Origin: Microbacterium sp. 70-16
Lineage (GTDB): Bacteria > Actinomycetota > Actinomycetes > Actinomycetales > Microbacteriaceae
Length of the DNA stretch: 39,774 nucleotides
Reading direction: 5' to 3'
Assembly (NCBI RefSeq): GCF_001898315.1
Contig: NZ_MKTQ01000022.1
Span: 1-39,774 of the forward strand
A program made the position numbers and the translations under genes. The notes under the pieces are model-generated. The model was not told where the DNA came from, did no database searches, and saw only the letters and a program-made list of their open reading frames with translations. Of the stretch, positions 1 through 12,308 are shown in pieces (positions within the stretch are counted from its first letter, which is position 1; each line of letters opens with the position of its first letter).

Positions 1-117
1 TGCAAGTCGAGGTCTTCCGGCAGATGGGCAGTGTGAGAACTTCCATCCTGGAAGACCTCGACGTCTATCCGCGAACCAGCCGCCGACCCTCGACTACACC
101 CTCAACTGCGAAGAGCC
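1..117. mobile_element. End of an ISL3-type insertion sequence (partial)
   Basis: Read from 117 backwards, the sequence begins GGCTCTTCGCAGTTGAGGG. ISL3-family elements of actinobacteria characteristically begin GGCTCTTC. The neighbouring gene loses its homology exactly at 117/118: its frame reads ...GTFV and then runs into IS sequence and a stop at 102-104. Only this terminus is in the window, so the transposase, the other end and the expected 8-bp target duplication cannot be seen. No frame in 1-117 is recognisable as a transposase. The family call rests on the terminal octamer and is moderate at best; that some insertion broke the gene is better supported. Confidence 0.5.
7..61. repeat. 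12-bp perfect inverted repeat inside the IS end
   Basis: TCGAGGTCTTCC at 7-18 is the exact reverse complement of GGAAGACCTCGA at 50-61, with a 31-nt loop. It lies inside the presumed insertion-sequence end. It could be a subterminal transposase-binding repeat or an RNA hairpin that blocks read-through. There is no U-tract. Confidence 0.6.
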
Positions 118-551
118 ACGAATGTGCCGCGCGGCGCGGCGGACCGCGCGGCCGCGATGCGATCCGTCGCGACGTCGATGTCGAAGAGCCGGCCGTCGGC
201 GGCGTCCTCGATGTTGGCCCCGACGACTCCGATCGCGACGGCGCGGGCGACCGTCTCGGCGACGTCCTCAGGCTGGTCGCCGTAGCCGGCCTCGAGGTCG
301 GCGGTCACCGGCACATCGACCGCCGCGACGATCGCCGCGACATGAGCGAGCATCTCGTCGCGGTCGATGAGGCCGCCGTCGCGGACGCCCGCCGCCCACG
401 CAATGCCCGCACTGGTCGTCGCGATCGCGGGGAACCCGATCGACGCGAGGATGCGCGCGCCACCGGCATCCCACACGTTCGGCAGAACGAACCCGCGCTC
501 GTGCAGCGCGAGGAAGGTCGCGGCCCGTTCGGCGCGCGTGTCGGTGCTCAT
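118..551 (-). pseudogene. PEP mutase/isocitrate lyase-family protein, 3' end lost
   Basis: The preserved part encodes about 145 residues of the isocitrate lyase/phosphoenolpyruvate mutase superfamily (PrpB-like), enzymes that make or break C-C or C-P bonds next to a carboxylate. ATG at 551 starts MSTDTRAERAATF. Typical family segments follow: FVLPNVWDAGGARIL near residue 20, ATTSAGIAWAAGV, and VTADLEAGYGD with the metal-binding acidic residues, then ANIEDA. Members are about 250-280 residues long. Here the frame leaves homology after GTFV, where relatives continue with an NARTD-like segment, and stops at 102-104 inside the insertion-sequence end. The C-terminal half of the barrel is therefore missing and the product is probably inactive. 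An in-frame extension up to 620 exists but is less likely to be translated. Confidence 0.75.
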
Positions 552-644
552 GGCTACCGTCGTAGACGCGAGGATGCCTCTCGTCAAGAGGAAGTGCGGC
601 ACGCGGCGGCGCCGGTTCAAACGACCAGCGAGCGACGGAAAATG

Positions 645-717
645 TGGAGCCTAGGAGATTCGAACTCCTGACATCCTGCTTGCAAAGCAGGCGCTCTACC
701 AACTGAGCTAAGGCCCC
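645..717 (-). tRNA. alaT: tRNA-Ala (anticodon TGC)
   Basis: The minus strand reads GGGGCCTTAGCTCAGTTGG and so on, folding into a full cloverleaf. The acceptor stem GGGGCCT pairs with AGGCTCC, allowing one G-T pair. The anticodon TGC (complement at 682-684) sits in a seven-base loop closed by CCTGC/GCAGG. The T-arm is AGGAGTTCGAATCTCCT. The discriminator base is A at 645; the next bases are CA, so the CCA tail is not encoded and must be added, for which a CCA-adding enzyme is encoded at 25387-26829. It lies just downstream of tRNA-Ile, the actinobacterial gyrA-ileT-alaT arrangement, and is probably cotranscribed with it. Confidence 0.97.
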
Positions 718-727
718 GGACGGGAAA

Positions 728-804
728 TGGTGGGGCTACCAGGACTTGAACCTGGGACCTCTTCATTATCAGTGAAGCGCTCTAACCGCCTGAGCTATAG
801 CCCC
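728..804 (-). tRNA. ileT: tRNA-Ile (anticodon GAT), CCA encoded
   Basis: The minus strand reads GGGGCTATAGCTCAGGCGG and so on. The acceptor stem GGGGCTA pairs with TAGCCCC. The anticodon GAT (complement ATC at 768-770) is closed by CTTCA/TGAAG, and the T-arm is CCAGGTTCAAGTCCTGG. Unlike the adjacent tRNA-Ala, the ACCA end is encoded (731-728). Only ten bases separate the two tRNA genes, so they form one transcript from a promoter upstream of 804. Confidence 0.97.
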
Positions 805-808
805 GTCC

Positions 809-837
809 GGAGGTCGGCGTTACCGCCGTCAACCTCC
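809..837. other. Imperfect hairpin upstream of the tRNA genes
   Basis: GGAGGT (809-814) pairs with ACCTCC (832-837), and CGGCG (815-819) with CGCCG (824-828), leaving a short TCA bulge. On the minus strand it lies between the putative tRNA promoter and tRNA-Ile, so it could be a 5' processing structure. There is no U-tract to support a terminator. Confidence 0.35.
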
Positions 838-840
838 AAG

Positions 841-859
841 ACTTTACCCGATTATCGGG
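841..859 (-). promoter_or_regulatory. Putative tRNA promoter -10 with abutting palindrome
   Basis: On the minus strand a good -10 hexamer, TAAAGT, lies at 846-841, about 37 bases before tRNA-Ile. Immediately upstream is a perfect palindrome, CCCGATAATCGGG (859-847). A weak -35, TTCTAG, lies 17 bases above the -10. The palindrome fills the spacer, where a repressor or activator could act. This is inference from motif position only. Confidence 0.35.
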
Positions 860-886
860 AGATCTAGAAATCGTGCTGGTCGGGAG

Positions 887-975
887 GGATCTCGATACGC
901 CCGCCGCTGCGCGGCGGGCACTCGATCACCGGCACCCTCCGGGGGTCCGCTACGCGGCGGGCACTCGATCACCGG
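887..975 (+). repeat. REP-like element type A plus a truncated second copy
   Basis: The full copy (887-932) has the type A layout: GATCTCGATAC, then a GC-rich hairpin (CCCGCCG/CGGCGGG), then CACTCGATCACCGG. A second, 5'-truncated copy (947-975) repeats the hairpin's right arm and the CACTCGATCACCGG end. Both lie between the DUF3566 gene and the tRNA genes. The same element recurs near gyrA, recF/dnaN and the parS region of this window. Confidence 0.8.
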
Positions 976-1001
976 GCGCCGGCGAGCCGCCCGCCTCGCC
1001 G

Positions 1002-1399
1002 TCAGTTCGAGGTGAAGCCGACGAGCAGGCCGCCGGTGACCTTGACCATCAGGTTGTAGATGCCGGCGACGACAGCGCCCAGCACCGTCACGACGATGAG
1101 GTTCAAGATCGCCACGATCGCCGAGAACGCCATCACCTGCGACAGGCCGACGTAGTCACTCAGCGTGAAGTTGTCGTCGAACGCCTTGAACAGCTCGTCG
1201 AGGCGACCGATCATGCCGGTCGTCTGCAGCACCATGAACACGAGGAAGCTCGCGACGATCGTCACGATCGCCAGCGCCACAGCTGCCAGGAACGACAGCT
1301 TCACTGCAGACCAGAAGTCCACGTACACGAGGCGCAGGCGCACCTGCTTCGCGCTGGTCTTGCTGGACGACTTCCTGGCCAGCTTGTCGGCTACCGTGC

Positions 1400-1403
<4 letters not shown>
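1002..1403 (-). CDS. DUF3566 transmembrane protein
   Basis: A 133-residue membrane protein of the DUF3566 family, the usual partner downstream of gyrA in actinobacteria (Mycobacterium Rv0007 position). The charged N-terminus ([16 protein letters not shown]) precedes the family start [16 protein letters not shown]. Two hydrophobic spans follow: about residues 35-60 ([22 protein letters not shown]) and about 90-115 ([30 protein letters not shown]). Many relatives carry a longer disordered N-terminal tail, so this is a short version. The ATG overlaps the gyrA stop (ATGA), implying translational coupling with gyrase. The biochemical role is unknown; the family call is secure. Confidence 0.88.
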
Positions 1404-3988
<2,585 letters not shown>

Positions 3989-4004
3989 GTGTGTGCCTTT
4001 GCAT

Positions 4005-4049
4005 CCGGTGATCGAGTGCCGCGGCGCAGCCGCGGTGTAGCGAGATCAC
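4005..4049 (-). repeat. REP-like element type A between gyrB and gyrA
   Basis: Read on the minus strand: GTGATCTCGCTACACC, then a GC hairpin (CCGCGGCTGCGCCGCGG), then CACTCGATCACCGG. It has one change, TCGCTAC instead of TCGATAC. It fills the gyrB-gyrA gap and would form a stable hairpin in the joint mRNA. Confidence 0.8.
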
Positions 4050-4056
4050 GGCGTCG

Positions 4057-6716
<2,660 letters not shown>

Positions 6717-6724
<8 letters not shown>

Positions 6725-7928
6725 GCGGCACCTCCGCGTCGACGATCGTGCCGGCGACGACACGCACCGTGCGCGCCCGCAGCGCGAGGGGAACGTCTTC
6801 TTCGACGGCCGCCGTGACGATCACCTGCTCGAAACCCTCGACCAGACCCGCGAGACGCGCGCGCCGGTCGGTGTCGAGCTCGGCGAACACATCGTCGAGG
6901 ATCAGGATCGGATCCCCCAGCTGCGACTGTGCGCGCAGCAGCTGAGCGGATGCCAGGCGCAGCGCGAGCGCGACCGACCACGATTCGCCATGTGAGGCGT
7001 AGCCCTTCACCGGAAGTCCGCGCACGCGCAGCAGGAGGTCATCGCGGTGCGGGCCGACAAGTGTGAGGCCGCGGTCGAGCTCGGCCGAGCGCTTCGCGGT
7101 CAGTGACTCGCGGAATTGACGCTGGATCTCTTCGGCGCCGCGGCCGGGGGCGGGGATCGCGCCTGGGGCCGTGCCACGAGCGGATGCCTGCGATTGCGCG
7201 TCGGTGTCGTCGAGATCCTCCGGGTCACCGCCCCCGATCGACAGCGCCCACTCCAGTTCGGGTCGGTGATCGGCGCCCGCGATCGCGGTGTACGCCTGCG
7301 CGACGGGCATCGCGAGCTCGTCGGCGAGAGCCAGTCGCGCACGGATCACCTCGGTGCCGAGCTGGACGAGCTTGTCGTCCCACACCTCGAGCGTCGTGAG
7401 TCCGTCGCCACGGATGCCCCGGGCGCGCGCCGACTTCAGCAGCGCGTTGCGCTGCTTGAGCACGCGGTCGTAGTCGGCCAGCACGCCGGCCATGCGCGGA
7501 GCGCGCTGGATCAGCAGCTGATCGGCGAACCGCCGGCGCGCGGACGGATCGGAGCGCACGATCTGCAGGTCCTCCGGGGCGAACAGCACGACCTGCGCGT
7601 GCCGCGGAAGCTCGGCGGTTTTCACGTTCGCGCCGTTGACGCGCGCCTTGTTGCTGCCCGAGCGATTGAGTTGCGCCTCGAGCACGACACGACGTTCGCC
7701 GTAGGCGAGGCGCATGCGCACGATCGCGGCATCCGCGCCGTCGCGCACCATCGGGGCATCCTGCGACACGCGATGCGAGCCGAGCGTCGCGAAGTAGCCG
7801 ATCGCCTCGGCGAGATTGGTCTTGCCCTGACCGTTGCGGCCCACGAAGACGTTCGCGCCGGATGCCAGGGTCACGTCGGCGACCGCATAGTTGCGGAAGT
7901 CGACGAGACTCAGCTGCTCCACGATCAC
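6717..7928 (-). CDS. recF: DNA replication and repair protein RecF
   Basis: An SMC-like ATPase (403 residues) that, with RecO and RecR, loads RecA onto gapped DNA. Walker A is GRNGQGKTN (residues 30-38). The ABC-type signature lies in the VGPHRDDL and SHGESWSVALALRLA segments, and Walker B is ILILDDVFAELD. The start is GTG 7928, six bases downstream of a TAGGCT hexamer, so the mRNA is probably leaderless. A low-complexity stretch near residues 230-265 (GGGDPEDLDDTDAQ, then ARGTAPGAIPAPGRG) looks like a lineage insertion in the coiled-coil arm. Many relatives have gnd between dnaN and recF; here a REP pair occupies the gap. Confidence 0.96.
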
Positions 7929-7934
7929 CAGATC

Positions 7935-7940
7935 AGCCTA
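7935..7940 (-). promoter_or_regulatory. Putative recF -10 (TAGGCT), leaderless start
   Basis: TAGGCT on the minus strand ends six bases before the recF GTG, the spacing expected if transcription begins at or next to the start codon. The same hexamer and spacing precede the genes at 17862 and 25387. Confidence 0.6.
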
Positions 7941-7975
7941 GGCGGCGGTGCCTACATCGACCGGACCGCGTCGGA

Positions 7976-8074
7976 GTGATCTCGATACACCGGCGCTGCG
8001 CGCCGGCACTCGATCAGCGGTGGGGCCCGCACCCCGGTGGTTGAGTAGCCGCCGAAGGCGGCGTATCGAAACCC
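7976..8074. repeat. Inverted REP pair (type A then type B) between recF and dnaN
   Basis: Type A (7976-8020): GTGATCTCGATACACC, hairpin CCGGCGC/GCGCCGG, CACTCGATCA. Type B (8036-8074): GGTGGTTGAGTAG, hairpin CCGCC/GGCGG, CGTATCGAAACC. Read on the minus strand, B shares TCGATAC-hairpin-CACTC/CTACTC architecture with A, so the two face each other. The same A-then-B pairing recurs in the parS region. Confidence 0.85.
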
Positions 8075-8079
8075 CGGCG

Positions 8080-9222
8080 TCAGCGCAACAGCAGGTTCGG
8101 CTGCAGCAGGTACTTGAAAGTCTCGGGCGTGCCCGAGGTCTGCGGCGTGATCAGCACGGGGCTGAGCTTGTTCGCATTGTCGCTCGAGGTGAACGTGATG
8201 CGCGCGAACTCGCTCTTGACGGCGCCGAGCGCCTCGAGCAGGTACTGCGGGTTGAGACCGAGCGTGACCTCTTCGCCGGCGAGGGTCGCATCGACCGACT
8301 CGGTCGCGCGGGCCTGCTCGGTACCGGAGGCATCCATCGACACGCCGTCTTCGGTGAAGGTGAACCGCAGCGGAGCCGAGCGGTCGAGCACGAGCGACAC
8401 GCGGCGGACGGCCTCGGCGAGGTCGGCGGTGTTCACGACGGCGTAGTGGTCGGTCTGCTCGGGGAACAGACGCCGCACCGGCGGGAAGTTGCCCTTGATC
8501 AGCAGCGACGTGACCGTCTTGTTGCCCGAGGTGAAGGCGATGATCTCGCGGTCACCCGATCCCGAGAACGACACCTGGATGTCACCCGAGTGCGCGAACG
8601 TCTTGCCGACCTCGGTCAGCGTGCGCGCGGGGACGAGCGCCGTCGTCGTCTCATCCGTCGCGACGCCGCCGCCATCGAAGGCGACTTCGCGCAGCGCGAC
8701 GCGGTAGCGGTCGGTGGCGACCAGGCTCAGCGACGTGCCAGCGACCTCGAGCTGCACACCCGTGAGCACGGGGGTCACATCGTCACGCGATGCGGCGAAG
8801 GCGACCTGCGCGATCGCGGTCGCGAAGTCTTCCGCCGGGACGAGACCCGACTCACCGGAGACCTCGGGAATCGCGGGGTATTCCTGCACCGGCATGGATG
8901 CCAGGGTGAACCGCGCCGAACCACACGTCAGGACGATGCCGTCGTCTTCGCCGACCTCGATCTGGATCGGGGCGTTCGGCAGCCGGCTCGCGATCTCAGA
9001 CAGCAGGCGGCCGTGCACGAGGATCGTGCCGGGGTCATCGACCGTCGCCTCGATCGTCGTACGAGCGGATGCCTCGTAGTCGAACGCCGCGAGCGAGAGT
9101 CCCTCTTCGGATGCCTCGATCAGCACGCCGGCCAGGATCGGCTGCGGGTTGCGCTGCGGCAGGAGCTTGACGACAAATGACACGGCCTCGCTGAACACGT
9201 CGCGATTCACGTGGAACTTCAC
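8080..9222 (-). CDS. dnaN: DNA polymerase III beta sliding clamp
   Basis: The processivity clamp (380 residues), a dimeric ring that tethers polymerase III to DNA and binds many partners in its hydrophobic pocket. The start GTG 9222 (MKFHVNRDVFSEAVSFVVK) is chosen because AAGGGAG (9234-9228) lies five bases upstream and family homology begins here. The three clamp repeats show PILAGVLIEA, TPVLTGVQLE with DRYRVALRE, and SPVLITP near the C-terminus. A possible -10, TAGCAT, lies at 9260-9255. It transcribes away from oriC, the normal actinobacterial arrangement. Confidence 0.97.
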   Translation of the reverse strand: MKFHVNRDVFSEAVSFVVKLLPQRNPQPILAGVLIEASEEGLSLAAFDYEASARTTIEATVDDPGTILVHGRLLSEIASRLPNAPIQIEVGEDDGIVLTCGSARFTLASMPVQEYPAIPEVSGESGLVPAEDFATAIAQVAFAASRDDVTPVLTGVQLEVAGTSLSLVATDRYRVALREVAFDGGGVATDETTTALVPARTLTEVGKTFAHSGDIQVSFSGSGDREIIAFTSGNKTVTSLLIKGNFPPVRRLFPEQTDHYAVVNTADLAEAVRRVSLVLDRSAPLRFTFTEDGVSMDASGTEQARATESVDATLAGEEVTLGLNPQYLLEALGAVKSEFARITFTSSDNANKLSPVLITPQTSGTPETFKYLLQPNLLLR

Positions 9223-9664
9223 TGTGGCTCCCTTGGCTCGAGTAGGGCCTTCCCATGCTAGTGCCCTGTTGCTCGTGCGCTGTGTGTTGATTCTCGTTGC
9301 CGAGTCCGCTGCGGCGGTCGCTCGCCACTTGGTGATCGAATCGGGTTTCTCTAGATAGTTCTCTGTCATGGTGTTAACAGCTGTGGAAACTGTGGATAAC
9401 CATCGCGATCCCGCTCGGCGAGCCGAAACCACACGCGTGTAAGTTGTGGGCGAGCTGCGGATGACAGTGTCAGCGCGGAACTTCGGCGCTGTGGCCTCAC
9501 AACGTGTCATCCACAGTCACGGTCGATCTGCTCACAATTGTTCGACGCCGTCGCGGAGTTATCCACAGCCTGTCCACACTGTGCAGAACGCGGATGATGG
9601 GGCACACGGGGCATCCGTGTCAAGCCGGCGGTGCCGGCATCCGTCATCTCGGGCGTGTCGAGCT
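9223..9664. other. oriC: Chromosomal replication origin (oriC) in the dnaN-dnaA gap
   Basis: The 442-bp gap holds clustered DnaA boxes. Perfect ones are TTATCCACA at 9559-9567 (+) and 9399-9391 (minus strand). Near matches are TCATCCACA at 9507-9515, CTGTCCACA at 9570-9578 and GTTTCCACA at 9390-9382 (minus strand). The stretch 9338-9380, with TTTCTCTAGATAGTT and GTTAACAG, is markedly AT-richer than its surroundings and could be the unwinding element. dnaA and dnaN flank it, as in other actinobacteria. Exact origin limits cannot be set from sequence alone. Confidence 0.88.
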
Positions 9665-11101
9665 TCAGCGGCTGACGCGGCCGAGCTGCGTCGTGATCTC
9701 GGAGACCTGGTTGTAGATCGAGCGCCTTTCCTTCATGAGTTGCGCGATCTTCTTGCAGGCGTACATGACCGTGGTGTGGTCGCGGTTTCCGAACAGTTGG
9801 CCGATCTTCGGCAGCGACAGGTTGGTGCGCTCGCGGCACAGGTACATTGCGATCTGGCGCGCCGTCGCGACAGACTGCGACCGACTCGAGCCGTACAGGT
9901 CGTCGACCGAGAGCCGGAAGTACTGCGCCGTGGCGGCGATGATGTCGGTCGGCATGATGACGTTGGCGTCATCGGTGTCGACGATGTCGCGCAGCACGGT
10001 CTGCGCGAGCGAGATGTCGAGGCTCGAGCGGTTGAGGCTCGCGAACGCCGAGACGCGGATGAGTGCACCCTCGAGTTCGCGGATGTTGCTCGAGACCTTG
10101 GTCGCGATGTACTCGAGCACCTCGTCGGGGACGAGCAACCGCTCGGACTGCGCCTTCTTGCGGAGGATCGCGATGCGCGTCTCGAGGTCGGGCGCCTGCA
10201 CGTCGGTGATGAGGCCCCACTCGAACCGGCTGCGCATGCGGTCTTCGAACCCGGTGAGCTGCCGCGGCGGCACATCACTGGTGATGACGACCTGCTTGTC
10301 GTGATCGTGCAGCGTGTTGAACGTGTGGAAGAACGCCTCCTGCGTCTCCTGACGTCCCTGCAAGAACTGGATGTCGTCGATCAGCAGGATGTCCACGTCG
10401 CGATAGCGCGCCTGGAACGCCGAACCTCGGTTGTTGGCGATCGAGTTGATGAAGTCGTTCGTGAACTCTTCGCTGGACACGTAACGGATGCGGATGCCGG
10501 GGAACAGATCGATCGCGTAGTTGCCGATCGCGTGCAGCAGGTGTGTCTTGCCGAGGCCGGAGTCGCCGTAGACGAACAGCGGGTTGTACGCCTTCGCCGG
10601 AGCTTCGGCCACAGCGACGGCCGCAGCGTGGGCGAACCTGTTCGACTGACCGATGACGAAGTTGTCGAAGCTGTACTTCTGGTTCAGGCGGGTGTCGGTG
10701 CGCGAGGCGACGGATGCCGGTTCGGGTGTCTCCTCGAGCGGAGAGCGCGCCAGCGTCGGGGCGACCGGTGCCGTTGATTCCGGCACCGATCCCTGCACCG
10801 GGATTGGCGCCGTCAGGTGCGCGTCGGCGAGTTCGGGGTTGACGACGACACGGAAGGCCGTTGCGGCCGGCTCCGCATCGACGTGGGCGAGCGCCTCCAT
10901 GATCGGGGCGCGCAGCCGCTTGGTCAGCTGCGCGGCGGTGAGCTCGTTGGGAACGTCGAGGTAGAGCGTTCCGCCCATGACACCCTGCGCGACGGCGAGG
11001 TTGAGGAATCCGAGCAGCTGCGGAGTGACGCGCTCATCGTCCTCGAGGTGCTCCAGCACGGCGGTCCAGACCGGGACATCCGGAACTTCGTGCTGCGACA
11101 T
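9665..11101 (-). CDS. dnaA: Chromosomal replication initiator DnaA
   Basis: The AAA+ initiator (478 residues) that binds the boxes in 9223-9664, melts the origin and recruits helicase. ATG 11101 gives [13 protein letters not shown], the usual domain I start, with GGGGAG just upstream; a longer open frame to 11269 is not family-like. Domain II is a Pro/Thr/Val-rich linker. Domain III has Walker A in GDSGLGKTH, Walker B LLIDDIQF and [13 protein letters not shown] around the arginine finger. Domain IV ends with the DnaA-box helix [12 protein letters not shown]. It is separated from rpmH by a divergent promoter region that also has DnaA boxes, suggesting autoregulation. Confidence 0.97.
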   Translation of the reverse strand: MSQHEVPDVPVWTAVLEHLEDDERVTPQLLGFLNLAVAQGVMGGTLYLDVPNELTAAQLTKRLRAPIMEALAHVDAEPAATAFRVVVNPELADAHLTAPIPVQGSVPESTAPVAPTLARSPLEETPEPASVASRTDTRLNQKYSFDNFVIGQSNRFAHAAAVAVAEAPAKAYNPLFVYGDSGLGKTHLLHAIGNYAIDLFPGIRIRYVSSEEFTNDFINSIANNRGSAFQARYRDVDILLIDDIQFLQGRQETQEAFFHTFNTLHDHDKQVVITSDVPPRQLTGFEDRMRSRFEWGLITDVQAPDLETRIAILRKKAQSERLLVPDEVLEYIATKVSSNIRELEGALIRVSAFASLNRSSLDISLAQTVLRDIVDTDDANVIMPTDIIAATAQYFRLSVDDLYGSSRSQSVATARQIAMYLCRERTNLSLPKIGQLFGNRDHTTVMYACKKIAQLMKERRSIYNQVSEITTQLGRVSR

Positions 11102-11436
11102 GGGCTCCCCAGGTTTCGGGATGGAACACTCGAGCGGTGCACTCGAGCGGGGCGCACGGTCGCCGACTTTGGTTCCCCGAGCCCTGTGGATAACTACCCG
11201 AGCCACGGTAGTCAGCGACCCCGTCGAGAGCAAAATCCACTGTAGATCCGCTCCGCGTGTCCTTGCCACTCACTATCCACAGGCGGTGGATAATGTCCTG
11301 TTCACCGGCGCCGGTTTGAGGTCTGGGCGATCCCGACGTATTCTTAGTCGGTTGACTTATGCCCATACGGGCAGTCCCCTGTACCTGTGTCTCCGGCCTA
11401 GAGCATTCCGGTGACCGCCGATCCGGAGTGATCCTC
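11102..11436. promoter_or_regulatory. Divergent dnaA/rpmH control region with DnaA boxes
   Basis: This 335-bp gap holds no gene. DnaA boxes: perfect TTATCCACA on the minus strand at 11193-11185; near matches CTATCCACA at 11273-11281 and TTATCCACC (minus strand) at 11293-11285. An 11-bp direct repeat, CACTCGAGCGG, occurs at 11127-11137 and 11140-11150 in the dnaA leader. For rpmH, TTGAGG at 11316-11321 and TATTCT at 11339-11344 with a 17-bp spacer form a good promoter. A possible dnaA -10 (TACAGT, minus strand) lies near 11240. Confidence 0.7.
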
Positions 11437-11574
11437 ATGAGCAAGCGCACGTTCCAGCCCAACAACCGCCGCCGCGCCAAGAAGCACGGCTTCCGCGCCC
11501 GCATGCGCACGCGTGCCGGCCGGTCGATCCTGTCGGCGCGCCGCGCCAAGGGTCGCACCGAGCTGTCGGCCTGA
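11437..11574 (+). CDS. rpmH: 50S ribosomal protein L34
   Basis: A 45-residue basic protein of the large ribosomal subunit near the exit-tunnel base. It matches the family end to end: [20 protein letters not shown], then [19 protein letters not shown], ending in TELSA. ATG 11437 is the only sensible start. Its transcript runs from the promoter at 11316-11344 and probably continues into rnpA, whose GTG lies nine bases after this stop. Confidence 0.98.
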   Translation: MSKRTFQPNNRRRAKKHGFRARMRTRAGRSILSARRAKGRTELSA

Positions 11575-11583
11575 TCTGACCCG

Positions 11584-11922
11584 GTGCTGGGGCGCGGGAA
11601 CCGAATCACCCGCGGGGCGGACTACAGATCCGTCGTCCGCGGTGGTTCCCGATGCTCCGGCCCGCGCACGGTGACCTACGTCGTCACCACTTCCGAAGAC
11701 CGTCCACCGCGGTTCGGATTCATCGTGAGCAAACAGGTGGGAACAGCAGTGACCCGCAACACCGTCCGGCGCCGGCTCAAAGCCGTGTGTGCCGAGGTGC
11801 TTCCCCACGTGCGGCCCGGCGCCGACGTCGTCATTCGCGCGCTTCCGTCTGCGGCATCCGCCGATTTCGCCGAACTGCGTTCCGAAGTGACCCGATGTCT
11901 GCAACGGCGGGCGGCCGCGTGA
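11584..11922 (+). CDS. rnpA: Ribonuclease P protein component
   Basis: The basic protein (112 residues) that assists RNase P RNA in 5' tRNA maturation. The GTG 11584 start gives MLGRGNRITRGADYRSVVR, the normal family N-terminus. The RNA-binding segment RFGFIVSKQVGTAVTRN, followed by VRRRLKAV, carries the conserved Arg/Asn pattern. The C-terminus is Ala- and Arg-rich. Its stop overlaps the yidD start (GTGA), so the two are translationally coupled. Confidence 0.95.
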   Translation: MLGRGNRITRGADYRSVVRGGSRCSGPRTVTYVVTTSEDRPPRFGFIVSKQVGTAVTRNTVRRRLKAVCAEVLPHVRPGADVVIRALPSAASADFAELRSEVTRCLQRRAAA

Positions 11923-12305
11923 GCACCACGACGCTGCCGTCGTACTCCCTCGGGAGCGGCACCCTCTCGGCATCCGACCTTCTCGCTTCTGTCCCACTGG
12001 TCCCCCGCAATCTCGGACTCGCGCTGCTGCACGGCTACCGGGCGACGATTTCGCACGTCTACGGCGACGTCTGCAAGTACTACCCGTCGTGCTCGGCCTA
12101 TGCGGTCGGCGCTGTGCAACAGCATGGGCTGCTGAAGGGTTCTGCCCTCACCGCGGCGCGGTTGGCCCGGTGCCACCCGTGGGCACAGGGCGGCATCGAC
12201 GATGTTCCCCTCCATCGGAATTTCCGACACGAACTGACCCGACACGGATTCGTGGTGCCGCCTGCGCGCGGTGCAGCGGCATCCGCGTCGACGAGAAAGG
12301 ACTGA
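11919..12305 (+). CDS. yidD: Membrane protein insertion efficiency factor YidD
   Basis: A small DUF37/YidD protein (128 residues) that helps insert proteins through YidC, acting at the inner face of the membrane. The core is clear: GYRATISHVYGDVCKYYPSC, then SAYAVGAVQQHGLLKG and RLARCHPWAQGGIDDVP, with three conserved Cys. GTG 11919 overlaps the rnpA stop. It carries about 35 extra residues before the core and about 30 after it (HRNFRHELTRHGFVVPPARG), longer than the usual 70-100. An upstream ATG at 11652 in this frame lies inside rnpA and was rejected. Confidence 0.93.
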   Translation: MSTTTLPSYSLGSGTLSASDLLASVPLVPRNLGLALLHGYRATISHVYGDVCKYYPSCSAYAVGAVQQHGLLKGSALTAARLARCHPWAQGGIDDVPLHRNFRHELTRHGFVVPPARGAAASASTRKD

Positions 12306-12308
12306 TCC

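Noticed and set aside
645..804. An rRNA operon next to tRNA-Ile and tRNA-Ala
   Set aside because: This tRNA pair often lies inside rRNA spacers, but no 16S or 23S sequence flanks it; this is the gyrA-linked ileT-alaT locus.
9223..9510. N-terminal extension of dnaN to 9510
   Set aside because: It would run through DnaA boxes. GTG 9222 has a good ribosome-binding site and the true clamp N-terminus.
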